Below are positions 35,132 to 46,881 of a stretch of 64,000 bases of DNA, in pieces. This DNA is from Phialocephala subalpina (taxonomy: Eukaryota; Ascomycota; Leotiomycetes; Helotiales; Mollisiaceae). A program made the position numbers and the translations under genes. The notes beneath the pieces are model-generated. The model was not told where the DNA came from and did not search any database. It saw only the letters and a program-made list of their open reading frames with translations. The number at the start of each line of letters is the position of its first letter. Position 1 is the stretch's first letter. The stretch is from assembly GCA_900073065.1 (NCBI GenBank), contig FJOG01000016.1, forward strand, positions 914,461 to 978,460, read 5' to 3'.

Positions 35132-36838
35132 CTAAGTCTCCAGCTCACGTTTCGTAATTCTCACCCAGAAATCAGTGATGATCCAGATCCCCGCATTCTT
35201 GAACTTAGCCGGCTCATTAACATTCACGATCGAGAAGTCGAATCTCCTCAGCAACTGGCAAATCATCAGCAATGGCCCACGAACCAAGGAACAATGAAGA
35301 ACATACCTCGACGAAAATCTTATTAAATTCCATCAACGCAACCAGCTTCCCAAGACATTGATACTTCCCGTAATGAAACAACAAATCATGCGTACTCAAC
35401 ATCCTCGCCAAGACCTCTCCCTCCGCCTCGAGCCATCGTTCAGGTCTGAATAGGTCTGCGTCTTCACCAAATATCTTCTTCGAATGGTGGATTCCATACG
35501 GACTCGACCCGATCTGCGTCCCCTCGGGTACGAAGATACCATTTAATACATCGCCACCTTTGGGAACCTGCTTGTTGAAAATCCCAGTCGCAGGCGGGTT
35601 AATCCGAAGAGCTTCTTTGATTACTGCTTGCAAGTAGGGTAGTTGTCTGGCTTCGTTGTCCTTGATTGGACTGGAGATTTGCCGGATTTGGAGGCGGTGT
35701 CGATTTCGGCTTGGAGACGACGGTAGATAGGTAGTGAGGACATGATGTTTAGGAGGAGAACACGGATTGTGGCTGCGGAGGTATCGGAGCCGGCAATTAT
35801 TTGGAGGAGGGCTTCGGAAGAGGCTTCATCTGTGGTTAGGCCGTGGCGGATGAAGGATGCCATCATGTCTTTTTGGATGTCGGCGCCTGGGAGGAATCGT
35901 TGTTTGACGATGTTGTTTGCAATTCTGGAACTCGTCAGCCTTGAATGTCACATCACCTTCGGGAATTTATTCGACTTACCCGATGAAAGCTCCGAAGCCC
36001 AACTTGTCACTCTCCTTTGGGAAGGCGCTTGCGAATAGGCGGGTATGAGTGAGTCTTGCCAGCCATGGTAGATTTGCCATCACGAGCATGGCGGGGATGT
36101 ACTGCTCTGTGATCTTAATATAGTCGAAGGGATCGCAGTCTTGTGCCAGGTAGCCAAATGGTTTTCCGAATGCCAGATCACTGATGACGTCCAAGGTGAA
36201 GAATTGTCCCTTTTCTCCAAGGTCCATGATTCGTGACTCTTTGCTGGTTGATAGGTACTTTCGCTCGATCAAGTCCACTAAACTTGCGATTTGTCGGTCG
36301 ATTGTTGCTTCCATACCTTCGTTCTCTTTTCCCGAGTACTGCAGTTTTGTGAGCTTGAATGTCCCAGAGAGGGAATGTCATTCTAACGCCAGCTGCCATT
36401 TTGTTCCGTAACGCGGTATGGGCTTCCTCATCTCGCATTGACAGAAGATTGTCCTTCATAGGATCAAGTCGCATAGCATCATACCAAGGACCTCTCGTAT
36501 AAGGCGACCTCACAGCCATCATCCTCCGCAAGATATCCGGATCATCAGTAACTAAATCATTGGGACCGACTCTAGCCAGCGAGCCTGCAAACATCAGTTC
36601 AATGTCCTCGCATCATTAGAACAATGAACGTACCGTATCTATCCGTAACCTCCTTCAACGAACTGAACGTTTTCCCCTCCAACGCCTTCTTCACCATCCA
36701 GTACTTCGAAATCGAAGGCCAGAACGGACCCGGGATGTGCGATAGACGGTACCAGCTGTAGAAGAGGTGGGTTGCAATCCCTGCCGCCACAATGACGAAG
36801 ATCGACAGGGACGCTGAAACGGAGTCGAGGGCCGCCAT
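35132..36838 (-). CDS. Cytochrome P450 (pisatin demethylase-like group) with a single-base frameshift
   Basis: Microsomal heme monooxygenase. Exons 36838-36634, 36584-36388, 36338-35980, 35924-35307, 35254-35132. Residues about 10-30 are a membrane anchor, followed by the proline hinge SHIPGPFWPSISKYW. The I-helix is the classical AGSDTSAATI, the K-helix EALR, and FRPERW and the heme loop FHYGKYQCLGK with its Cys are all intact. One problem: between KSGK and PIKDNEARQLPYLQ the frame slips by one base in the TTT run at 35678-35680 (AAA where AAAA would read SGKISSP). With one base restored the exons give 500 aa, normal for the family. It is either a very young pseudogene or a homopolymer sequencing error. 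It neighbours the PhyH-like gene on the same strand. Confidence 0.85.
35678..35680 (-). other. Single-base deletion site in the P450 reading frame
   Basis: The P450 frame changes here with no splice signals nearby. The run is TTT on the plus strand (AAA in the gene); four bases would keep the frame through ISSPIKDNEARQ. Everything before and after follows the P450 family, so this one indel is the only visible defect. Confidence 0.75.
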
Positions 36839-38295
36839 GGGGAACGTTGCACGGCGTGCGGTTGCGTCGCACGGAAGTTGAGTTTGGAGATCGAAATTAG
36901 AGGCTGTGGAGAGAACGGTTGAAGTGCTTCTTTATCCTGGTGATGCCTGGCAAATCAGGAAGTCCGCGTTCGTGATCAAATAATATCCGCGATAGCAGGC
37001 GCGTCGTGGATGCAGCTCTGAGAGAAGTTTAGCTTGCCGAGATCCCTACAATGTCACCGATTCCAATTGGACTTTATGTATCCAAATATGCAAGTTTGCA
37101 TCGCCAAGTAGGATCTTACAGAATTGGCATCCTGTTCATGGATTTCCCCACTTCCGTTTGAAGGGATTGTCCCACATTGCATCACAGCTTGGTGCTGACT
37201 GTGTTCCCTGGTCAGCGTTTCCACCACCTTTACATATTAGAAACGGCTTTCCACGATGGATTTCTTATCATTTTACTCGCTTCTGGATCGCTTGAGCTAC
37301 AACTTCTTCAAGCCGCGTCAAGTACTAGCAAGGTTTGTCAATTGAGGCGTCGTCAACGTAACGGGTCGGGACGAAGCGCGTTCCCGTTGGCCGTGAGGAT
37401 GTGCACAGACCACGTTCCAATCTTAGAACCAGATATACGTGCTCTCTACGACGTCCAGATCTAGACCTCGCGTGCATGTTGCTAACTGCTGGCATCGACA
37501 GGAATCGGGAGATTCACAACCTCAGACGATGCCGATTCAGTGCTAGGCACGGTGTGTACCGATTTGATAGGAGATTGGAAGTGGTGCTGAGAATGTCCCG
37601 GCTTCTAGGGATCATTGAGATCTTCAACAACGTCTCTCCGAGAGGATATGGTGAAACATCGAGAAGAACATGGCAGGAGATACCATGGATATATGGATGC
37701 AAGTGAGTAGGAAAGCGACGCTTCCGAGCTTTGGAGCCAATTGACACCAGGGCCTAGAATATGTATTATGCCACGGGAATGTTCACGCTTTCACCCACGT
37801 GCCCAGCGCCGCCTTTACTCTGGCCAGCTCAGGCACGGCTCAGGCCTGCTCACCCTATTAATGCATCTTATTAGAAATCGTCAACTTTTAACGAGGAGCC
37901 CAGAAGACATCCTTCGCCCAGCCAATGGGTTCGAAATTTGTCGCTTCTATGCATTCACAGCTTCTACCAAATAAGTCACCTTATCGTGGGGGTTAGGGGC
38001 TAAAGAACCACGAATTGTATAGCGCCTTATTATTTCTTGGAAAACCAGAGTGCTTATCCCTATATAAAGAGGGTCTGCCATGGAGTTGTTAACGGAGTTC
38101 GATAGGACTGCCTGTTCGAGCCTATCTTAGGTTTTGGGGTAATCCCGGAGGATCGGCGCAGCCCTCCGAGGGTGTTCCTGATATTGCAAATATTTACGCC
38201 TTATCAGTGAATTGAGTAGTTGAAAACGTGACTCCAATGCTCGAAGCTCATATTATATACTACCGATAGCTACCATACGAATAGTTTCCATCGCC
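36839..38295. other. Intergenic region
   Basis: About 1.5 kb containing the P450 upstream region and the 3' flank of the next gene. Short frames only. AT-rich patches occur around 37850-38060. No supported gene. Confidence 0.4.
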
Positions 38296-40336
38296 CTACT
38301 CACAACACCCATACAAAGGTCTATCCCTCCACGACCACGAAATTGCCAGCAATATTAGGAAAGTTAACAATCCCCAACACAAAGACGAGATATAAACTCC
38401 CGGAGATCGAGGTGGCAGGGTGTGAAATGCATCCGAAGAATCTATCTCTACAAGCTTCCTCTCGATGAGATCAAGGAGCCTGCTCTCGATTCCCTGTTGG
38501 TAAGTGATTAGTTTCTCGCAGTTCATACCCACTGAGTTTAGTGCAATAACGGTAGTTGAAGTGTTTAGGTCTTTAGTGAGACTTCGTAGATCGCGTGCAA
38601 GTTCTCCTATCATATCGTATGACTTGAGAAGGAGTTCCCGTGCTGTAAATGGTCGTTCTTGTGCCTCAGCATCGCTTGATCTCAAATCTCTGCGTTGCAC
38701 TGGGTCAAGAATGCCGTCGATCTGACAATAGTATCAGCCGTCATGTTAAGCATCAAGTTCTAAAATAATTCCTGTACCTGGACTCTGGACATGCTCGTAA
38801 TAAGTTTCAGAGTTGAATTCCACTGCTCCCCCCATTCAGTGATCAAACGCCGAACTGCGAGTTGGAAGATGGTGACTCCAGCAAATTCGTGACAAGGACT
38901 AAGTCCCACATCGCTCCAAGTCATTTGATTCTCGATGTAATCAAGGGAAAAGCCGGGTGTGTCAGTGAGGGTCACCATACTGTAATATGGTAGTTGATGC
39001 CATAGCGAGGTGAGGATCGCAATCGATGACCGAGTCTCAACGATGGAATACTCAGTGCTTTCTCCAAATATCCGCCACCTATCTCGTTCAAAGTATAGTC
39101 CTGAATACTTGCGCTTTGAATCAGAATCGGTGATGGCATTCCGCTGTGGCGATAAATAGCGGACATGAAACTGGACGTGTAACCTTGTATCACCTACACA
39201 GCACCAGTTCGTCCACGGTGTTGTCGGCCATGGCCCAGCATACCGTTTCGGAAAGACTATAGCACACTCGGCAACTTTGACGGTATTGAGGTCATGTCCA
39301 AGGATCACCTGTGAAGAGGAAAGGGCCAATGATGACCAAGGCATAGTTTGACTACCAGGGCAAATCGTCCTGTCGGGCAGTCAGTCAGAATTCCACGTTT
39401 TGTTGAGTACAAGTCTCGCCCGCACCAGCTCCTGCCCGAAATGCTTGCTTCCTGTCGGGAATTAGGTGTTCGGGCTACATGCTTCCCTGCTTTTGACCAA
39501 ATTTCCGTCGTTGAGCCATCGCTTTTCATACATCTTCTAAATTCAGACGAAGGAAATCCGAATCTGGTAAACGACAACTCCTCCACAGTAACAGAATCTC
39601 CTTCGAAAAACGCCCAGTTCTCTGTAAAGTGCCCTGGGTGCTCAGAGACGCTTGTATTGTATCGCGGTACCATTTCCGACCAGTTTTTCTTCGCAATTGA
39701 CATCCCTTTTAGCCAACTTTCGCGCAGATGCTCGTATATCACAGCCCAAATGCGCCATGTTTGAAACCTGTCCAACCATACGGTGGCGAGAGACAGTTCC
39801 ATGGAGATTAATGCCCCTGGAGTTATTTGATCGATGATACAAAATGGAGTATTTGGGTTGTCCTCCTTGCTTGCCAGGTCCGGGTGGACCCTGACACCGG
39901 GAAGTTTACGGTTAGGTCCATAAAGGAGAACTTTTCGGAAGGCCTCCCAAAGCTTCTGCGAATTCTCAGGGTTTAGCCGTTGGCTGTTCCAGAATTCCTG
40001 CCCCTCGGTCTCATCGGAGTCTTCCAAGTCCTCGCTGTTTGCGCCAGTGCTTGCTACACTGTAGGAGGATGATTCACCGGGCTGAATGGCAAGGTCAGAT
40101 AACAAGCAACCGCTCATGGGAGGTACACTAACAGACGTGTCGAAAATGGCATCACTCGCTTCTGCTGTCTCCGCCAACAGTCCTGGTGAATACCCTGCTT
40201 TCAAATCGACTATTTCCAGGTCTTCCCTAGCCCGGGCGTCATACAAATGACAGCTTTGCTCTTCGGATGCAGAGAAGGGAGACCGAGAAATCTCGGTGAG
40301 TAGAAGCCTGTTTCGATTGGAATTATCTGGAATCAT
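38296..40336 (-). CDS. Fungal protein of unknown function with C-terminal membrane anchor
   Basis: I do not recognise the family with confidence. Exons 40336-39356, 39308-38778 and 38721-38296 join in frame (47- and 56-bp introns, CTG|GTAGTC and CAG|GTACAG donors) to 645 aa. The first third is polar and acidic, with a run around nt 40010-40060. The middle is rich in Trp and aromatic residues (WRIWAVIYEHLRESW, GPWPTTPWTNWCC). The C-terminal 140 residues form a probable helical, coiled-coil-like stretch (SYDMIGELARDLRSLTKDLN, ESRLLDLIERKLVEID) followed by one hydrophobic segment (SSLCWGLLTFLILLAISW). This resembles the CorA-like or tail-anchored architecture of many fungal proteins but lacks a GMN motif. 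No neighbour suggests a role. Confidence 0.75.
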
Positions 40337-42079
40337 GTTTTATATCTATGTGTCGAAATTGTTGTGACTAACAATGCCAGAAGACCCAGAACGAGGCTGG
40401 GATCTATGTTTATCTGCGGAACGGAACTCGATCTTTGAGGCTTCAAATATGCCCGGCTGATATAGACGTGATAGAGCTGCGCGCATCGGGCGTGAACAGG
40501 AAAAAGTGGAACAGTCGCTTGGCTTATAATAGTGAGGCTCGCAAATAACCAACGACAAATATCAACGTCTCGTGTGGCTTTCTGCATGAGAAAAGCCACC
40601 ACATGAAGTGCCTTCCCCACCTACCGCTCGAAGAGACAGCACACCGCCAGTTGACTCAGCCTCGCACATTGCAGCAGGTGTGTCGCACGATCCAACGAGA
40701 TTTCTTTGCCATGCACCTTCCGCACAATGGACGGCCACGAGAGTAGGAAGAAATGGTGCGGCCATGCTGCGGTGAGGACCAACTAAAATGATATATCAAC
40801 TAAAATGACACCAGCTGGCTTCATCCGTAGAGTTTGAGGGGTAAGCAACGGCGACAGTTGGGGCCACGTCTATGATCTGAGCTACTTCTTCGGGTCCCTC
40901 GTCTCTGGAACTTTCCGTTGGCTGTTGCATACAGCATTCCCAGCTTTGAAGTAGACTGGTGCAAGCCCATTTATAACGGAACTGCAACACAACCTATCCA
41001 TGGACAGTATGCGGGTAGTCATAGTAGCCATAATGCTGAAGCTGTGGCAGTGGGGAAAGAGGAGGTTTAGTGGCTCGAATTCGCGGTTTTCCAAGAATGT
41101 CATAGCTTCAGGAATTCGTTATTCGGCCTCCCTACTGCTTAAGTTGAAGGGTAAGTTGCGTTCAAGGCATTCAAGTTCGTGGATACTATACTACCTATGG
41201 CTAGCCTGAGTTTGTTCGCTGTGACAAGCCTGAAGCCTGAAGAAAGGAGTCGCTTCACCAAATATCTCCCATGGGCTCTCAAGAATGGCTGAAATACAAA
41301 CTGATCATAAATTTATATTGGGAAGAGGAACTGAGCACGCCTCCCTACAAAAGCCTCACAACCAGCGGCAGGGATTATACTACCAGGAAACAGGCTTAAG
41401 AGACACAGACTAAACTGCATGTAGTTTAACTTGTGATTGAGGGCTCGAGCATGTCATTGATCATCCATCCCCTTTGCTACCAGCACTTCTGGTAGTAAGG
41501 CAACAACTCTTTATAATAAGGCAGAAATGGTAATATTCTATCAAAAGTCGAGTGATAAAGTCCTCTTTCGTGCTAACTTCAATAGCACCCTTATTTTGGC
41601 CCCCAAATGCCAAAAATTTCAAGATATATCTCCAAGTCCCTTCTTTCCTCTCATCCGCTCCCTTAGAAGCTGCAAGTCCCTCCCTTTCTCGCCGTTCAAT
41701 TGAATACTGATTATCTTATAGGCCCTCTCTCGACTGCCTCTCCTTTTCCTTTTATACTTCACACCTCTTTAGCCACCTACGCGCTCACTTACACTCACAC
41801 CACTCATACACTCCACGGTACAAACGCGAAGAGATTAGACTTGGAGGACTCGAAGACTGGAAGAAGTTTGGGAATTGGAAGACAGAGGACTAAAGAATCG
41901 GTGATGGAGTGGTGGATGGAGTGATGTTCTGAATGAGTTCTGCTCGCGGCAGTCCCAAGTTCAGGCATTTGACTCTTGAATAACTCCCGATGTCTCTGAA
42001 AGAAGTAAGCTGACTCGAAGATGTTGCCCTCTAGCTTGCACCCGTGCAGCTAATCTTGCAAGACACATCCATCTTCATT
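40337..42079. other. Gene-free stretch
   Basis: About 1.7 kb. No supported gene. The frames at 41000-41209 and 41700-41924 are short and without domains. I looked here specifically for the missing first half of the downstream methyltransferase and did not find it. Confidence 0.45.
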
Positions 42080-42131
42080 CCTCACCATCACTCCTCGCCA
42101 TCACTCCTCGCCATCACTCCTCACCATCACT
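42080..42131 (+). repeat. 13-bp minisatellite, four units
   Basis: Four head-to-tail copies of CCTCRCCATCACT: 42080-42092, 42093-42105, 42106-42118, 42119-42131. The outer units read CCTCACC and the inner ones CCTCGCC. It ends within about 10 bp of where similarity to the methyltransferase begins, so it may mark the breakpoint that removed the 5' half of that gene. Confidence 0.85.
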
Positions 42132-42872
42132 GCCCAACAGCGTCCCACCAAACCTACAATTCGAAGTCGACGACCTAGAACACCCCTGGACATTCACCCA
42201 CAAATTCTCCTACATCCAAAGCCAACTCATGATAGGCGCCTTCCAAGACTGGCCAAAATTCGTCTCCCAATCTTTCGAGTGCGCGTCCTTCCTTTTCTTA
42301 TCCTCTCCTCCTTACTCACCTTTTCATCCAGATTCCTAGAACCAAACGGCTACCTCGAAATCCACGACATCAACTTCGTAATAAAATGCGACGACTCATC
42401 CCTCCCCCCAGACTCAGCTCTCTCCAAATGGCACACACTAATGCACGAAGGTGGTTCACTAGCCGGTTTCCCACTCGACGCTATTTCGAAAGTCCCGCAG
42501 ATGATGAAAGATGCGGCGTTCGAGGCTACCGTTGCGATTCCGCTAAAATGGCCGATTAATCCTTGGCCGAAGGATAAACATCATAAAGAGATTGGGTTGT
42601 GGGCGTTGGAGAATTTCAGTTGGGGGTGTGAGAGTATGAGTCTTGCTCTTTTCACCCGAGCGCTGGGGTGGAGTGTTGAGGAGGTCATGGTACTGATGGC
42701 GCAGGTGAGAGCGGACTTGAAAAACAGACGGTAAGTGATGATCGAGACTCATTGGCTTTCGTTTACCTTTCCCAGTGCGACAGCTGACTTCCTGATAATC
42801 AGGTACCATGCGTATTGGAACTTCTGGGTTATATATGGGGGGAAAGCTCGTGATAAGGCGAGGCCGAGTTGA
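42132..42872 (+). pseudogene. 5'-truncated SAM-dependent methyltransferase (LaeA/UMTA-like)
   Basis: C-terminal two thirds of a class I methyltransferase. Exons about 42132-42278, 42332-42730 and 42803-42872 join in frame. The start of similarity (VPPNLQFEVDDLEHPWTF) corresponds to the strand after the acidic SAM-binding loop. EFLEPNGYLEIHDI, WPINPWPKDKHHKEIGLW and a final RRYHAYWNFWVIYG follow, all typical of the fungal LaeA/UMTA-like group. The glycine-rich SAM motif and about 90 preceding residues are absent. Upstream is only a minisatellite and gene-free DNA, with no ATG in a sensible place. Without motif I it should not bind SAM, so I treat it as a truncated gene even though the remaining exons and splice sites are clean. 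Confidence 0.75.
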
Positions 42873-43410
42873 GAAGATGGGATGATGTGAAGAATGAAGA
42901 CGATACGAAAGAAATTCGGGGCAGAAGTCTCAAAAGTCTGATGAAGTGAACATGGTGGTAAGTTCAAATGCCCCCAAAAGAAGAGTGACTCCTGACAATT
43001 GTCAGGTAGCAAAAGAAGCACAGTGGCGCAGGGACATTTGCATCATGTACTACGAATAAACGAAAACAGAACATGGAAGATACTCAGACCCGTGGAGGAC
43101 ATACGGTCGAAACCCCGTCATCTGAATGTACCATCCCGCCGCCGGACTTAAGATTCGTATTTACTGTTCATCTTCAAGGAGTTTGCAAGTGCAAGTTCGA
43201 AGACTAAACCCTCCTTCATCCTCATTGACCGAGCCGGAGTTTCGAACCTCAAGCATCTCATCACGTGCTGCTAGCTCAAAACCTCAACTCCTGTCCTCGA
43301 AGCTAAGTTCACATCTCAAGCAGATATATATCAGAGACATCTCCCATTTCTTTGTTCTATCCATTCTCAATCCCATCATACCCAAACCTCCCAACAATAA
43401 TCAAGCAAAA
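42873..43410. other. Intergenic and leader region
   Basis: About 540 bp. The hydrolase frame stays open upstream to about 43126, but that part is Ser/Pro-rich and not conserved-looking. I regard it as leader. Confidence 0.4.
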
Positions 43411-44364
43411 ATGCCCTCCTTAATCTTCGGCCTCAAAATCTACCTCATCCGCCTCATAACCTCCATCTACTTCTACCTTGATCGTCACCACTCCACTCCC
43501 CTTCCCCCTCCACCATCCTTCACCCTCCGCATTCCCACCACAGACAAGAAATCCAAGCTCAAACTATATTTCTACACTCCTCCATCCCCCACCCTTCCCA
43601 AAACCCCCACCAAAAACCCAAATCCAGCTAAGCATCCAACAATAATCAACTTCCACGGCGGCGGCTGGACCTACGGAACCCCCCAAAAAGACGCTCGATT
43701 CGCCGCCGAGGTTACCAAAGCTGGGTATCTGTTCGTGTCTGTGCAGTATCGATTATTTCCTGAATTTGGACATCCGACGCAACTCAACGACTGTAGCGCT
43801 GCTGTGCTTTGGATAAATGAGCATGGAGAGCAATACGGAATCGACCCCACCAAGCTGGTACTCACCGGATGGTCAACGGGAGGACAGTTAGTCTTCAGCA
43901 CCGCGTACAGCCTCGCTTCCCAGGTCTCTCTCGCGGGAATAATATCCTTCTATCCACTCGTCGATTTCTCGACCCCTCGTTCCGTCAAGGAAGAGCGGTG
44001 TCCTATCGCAGTCCAGAGATCCAAGACGCCGAAACTGTTCAAGGAGATTTCAGAGATGTATGGAGCAGCATCCGGTCCCGAACGCTCAGGTCCATTCATG
44101 AGTCCCGGTCTAGCCTCGGATGAGATGTTAAGGCGCTTGCCGGGAAAGGTGGCGGTTTATACTTGTGAATGGGATACTTTGTGTTTTGAAGGTGAGGAGT
44201 TTAGGGAGAGGTTGAGGGGGTTGGGGAAGGGTGTTGGTGGGTATATGGTCAGTGGGGTGGTGCATGCTTGGGATAAATTTCCGACGTTTAAGAGGGGGGA
44301 TGGGAAGAGGGATAAGTTGTATGGGGATGCGGTTAGGGAGTTAAGGGAAATGTTTGAGAAATGA
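43411..44364 (+). CDS. Alpha/beta hydrolase, HSL/esterase type
   Basis: Single-exon carboxylesterase-like enzyme of 317 aa (alpha/beta hydrolase fold-3). Visible hallmarks are the oxyanion-hole motif HGGGW, the nucleophile elbow GWSTG (Ser at its centre), the acid in CEWDT and the catalytic His in VVHAWDKF near the C-terminus, in the correct order and spacing. The first ~20 residues are hydrophobic (LIFGLKIYLIRLITSIYFYL), which suggests a membrane anchor or uncleaved signal rather than secretion. I chose the ATG at 43411 because it opens this conserved-looking helix; the frame is open further upstream. The substrate is an ester of unknown type. The neighbouring methyltransferase is truncated, so no pathway is implied. 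Confidence 0.88.
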   Translation: MPSLIFGLKIYLIRLITSIYFYLDRHHSTPLPPPPSFTLRIPTTDKKSKLKLYFYTPPSPTLPKTPTKNPNPAKHPTIINFHGGGWTYGTPQKDARFAAEVTKAGYLFVSVQYRLFPEFGHPTQLNDCSAAVLWINEHGEQYGIDPTKLVLTGWSTGGQLVFSTAYSLASQVSLAGIISFYPLVDFSTPRSVKEERCPIAVQRSKTPKLFKEISEMYGAASGPERSGPFMSPGLASDEMLRRLPGKVAVYTCEWDTLCFEGEEFRERLRGLGKGVGGYMVSGVVHAWDKFPTFKRGDGKRDKLYGDAVRELREMFEK

Positions 44365-44600
44365 AAGAGATGGCGTTGATAGTTCTTGGATCTGGGAGGC
44401 GAGAGCGTGGAGAGTGACCACTACATCGTATTGACTTCAATGTTGTTTCGTTTTTCGCGAGCTGCGGTTTTCAGATGTTCTTGTGTATCTGTCCGGAAAG
44501 AAAAGTATATACACTAGAGTATTACCAATATCAATTCCAATGAATTATCCAGAGATTGTCATCACGTCTGGCAGGTCCTGTCTGGTCAAGCCTACCACTA

Positions 44601-46881
44601 TTATATCCCCGATAATAGACTCAACAGCTTCGGGAAGTTGGGAGATCTACAGATTGTCAGTCAAGCTTCTAACACAAATGGCAGGAAACTTACCCAAGGC
44701 CAGTAACTGGATCCCATCCCTTTGCAGCAACGAAACCGTTAGATCCACATCCTGGGTTGTTACCGACGGTGACGTCGTTGAACACTTCAGGATGTTGGTA
44801 CAAAATAGGATGAATGAAACCAACAGTGCTCTTGCCAGCCGCAAGACGCTCCTCATTGACAAGAGTCAAGATCGCACCCCAAACAGGCGAAGACAACGAA
44901 GTTCCGCCAACCAACCACCACGAACCATTGGAGTAAACGACTTGTCTATCACCAACAGCACCAACATCAGGGTACGCACGTCCACCATGGTGGTAAACAC
45001 CACCAGTAACGTTGCTAAAGTTGCCATTCTCAACAAAGTGATGGTATCCTGAGAAGCCAAGTGTATCCTCAACCTGATCAAAGTATGCGTCAACCGCGTC
45101 ACGCTGGTAGCTAGCGACACCAAAGACATTAGAGAATCCACCACCGGACGGGAAACGTCTGGTAGCAATCTCATTCAGTGGTTGACCTGGAGTTGGGGGA
45201 ACGGAAGCATCGAAGCGATCCCATTCTGTCGAGCCGACGGAGAGGACGTACGGGCACGTGCTGGCGAAATCGGGGTTGAAGATCTTGCCGTCGGCACCGT
45301 TGCAGGTGGCTGGGCCAACTCCGCTGTCACCGGAAGACATGACGATGGTGGTTCCTTGGAGGGCGAGCTTCATCCATTCGTTGCATTGGCGCTTCATGTA
45401 GAAGTCTGGCCAGAAGGCTTCGTCGCCGCCGTAGGAGATGGAGATGACGTTTGTTGGCTTGTAGACACCGCATTGAAGCTGGCCTTTGTACCCACCAGGG
45501 TTGGGATCGGGGTAGGCTGGGTCTAAGCACTCCTCAACTGTGCAGTCGCCAGTCTCGCCGAAGGCGCTGTACGTGCAGTAGCTGCCATCGATTGCATCAA
45601 GGAAAGTATTCCAGAATCCATTGAAGTTGCCAGTGGACTCGTAGTACTCATCATCTTCCTGGAAGAGAACAAGCTTTTGGGGGTAGATGAGTGGCCAAGC
45701 AGAGTCGAAATCCAGAGGGGCCTCTAGATCAATGGGCACAAATTCCGTGGTATCCTCGATGGCTCCGATGGCACCATCAATCAGACGTTCCTCGGGATAA
45801 GTGCCATTTGGAATGTCGCTGGTGCAACATTAGAAGAGGGGCTTGGAAAGATAAATAACCAGGTCAGACTCACGGATAAAGGGTGCTGAAGTAAATATCG
45901 AGATCCTTTCTGCTGTAGTGAACGTCAAGAGACTCGAAAATACCGAGCTCGTTGCCGGCTGCAGCGGTCGTGGTGTTGGGGATGTTGTACTGAACTGCAC
46001 GTTTCGTCAAATTAAGTTACCCAAACACCGACTAAAAAAACACACCTCTCGTGCACTCGGCAGTAACGTAGATGTCGCAAACGCTGGAATTGGGATGCGG
46101 GAACCCGGGGAGTTGAGTGATGAGTGGCTTCGCAATGACACCTGGGTTCAAACGTTTCTTGAGGTCGCCAGAACGCTCAGGCTTGGCCTTGCCCTGTCGA
46201 AGCCTGGTTCCAGGAGTCACGTAGTCAATGTGCTCCTTGATAGCATTTGGAACATGGTACTCTTCGGTTGAGATATCCTTCGTGCCAGACACATGCTCCC
46301 AGACGAAGAACTCAGCAATGAGTAAATCTTCGACTTCGGCAGATGTTGCATCAAATTGAAGCCACTGGATTCGGACTGGTGAGCAATTACGGTACCATGC
46401 AGAAGTGGGGTCGTACCTGTTTGTTGGCAGATAGTCCAACACGATCAGATGAGATTCCGGATGAAACAATCCACTCCGTAACAACCTCGACAGTGGACTC
46501 GTGAGGAGCGAAGAAGTCAATGATTTCTTCGGAAGTCATATGCTTGCCATAACTCTCAGTTCCTGGAGTCGAGCTTGCATGAAATTAGCACCGAATCCTT
46601 ACTCTGCCAAGCTTCCGTGCTTACATTTCCATGAGTTTGTCATGACCAACGTCGAGGTTGGATTGCTTCAAACCAATGCGCATGGGCAAGATCTGAGTAT
46701 CTGGGATCCTCGACCTCTTGCTCCATTGCTGTTGCCAGTGTGGGAGATGACGCTCGTGAAGACTGTGTGAGGCAGGAACTTCACGCTTCTTCTCGACACC
46801 AGCATGGTGGGCGACTGGACTGGCCGCCGTTTGGAGGACGAGGCCACTAGCAAGGGCTACCACAAGAGATTGGAGCAACAT
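44601..46881 (-). CDS. Secreted sedolisin-type serine protease (S53, tripeptidyl-peptidase-like)
   Basis: Secreted acid serine-carboxyl protease for extracellular protein digestion. Six exons: 46881-46625, 46573-46417, 46364-46046, 45994-45874, 45818-44694, 44646-44601. The sum is exactly 674 codons plus stop. An N-terminal signal peptide (LLQSLVVALASGLVLQTAAS) is followed by a prodomain (SEEIIDFFAPHESTVEVV, QWLQFDATSAEVEDLL). The mature region has the catalytic Glu/Asp pair in EAPLD (about residues 317 and 321), the oxyanion Asp in SSGDSGVG (about 449) and the catalytic Ser in GGTSLSSP (about 592). Two 3' splice sites (CAAG at 46574, CCAG at 46365) were chosen over nearer alternatives because only they keep the prodomain frame. 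The C-terminus ends SPNFPKLLSLLSGI, usual for the family. Confidence 0.95.
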
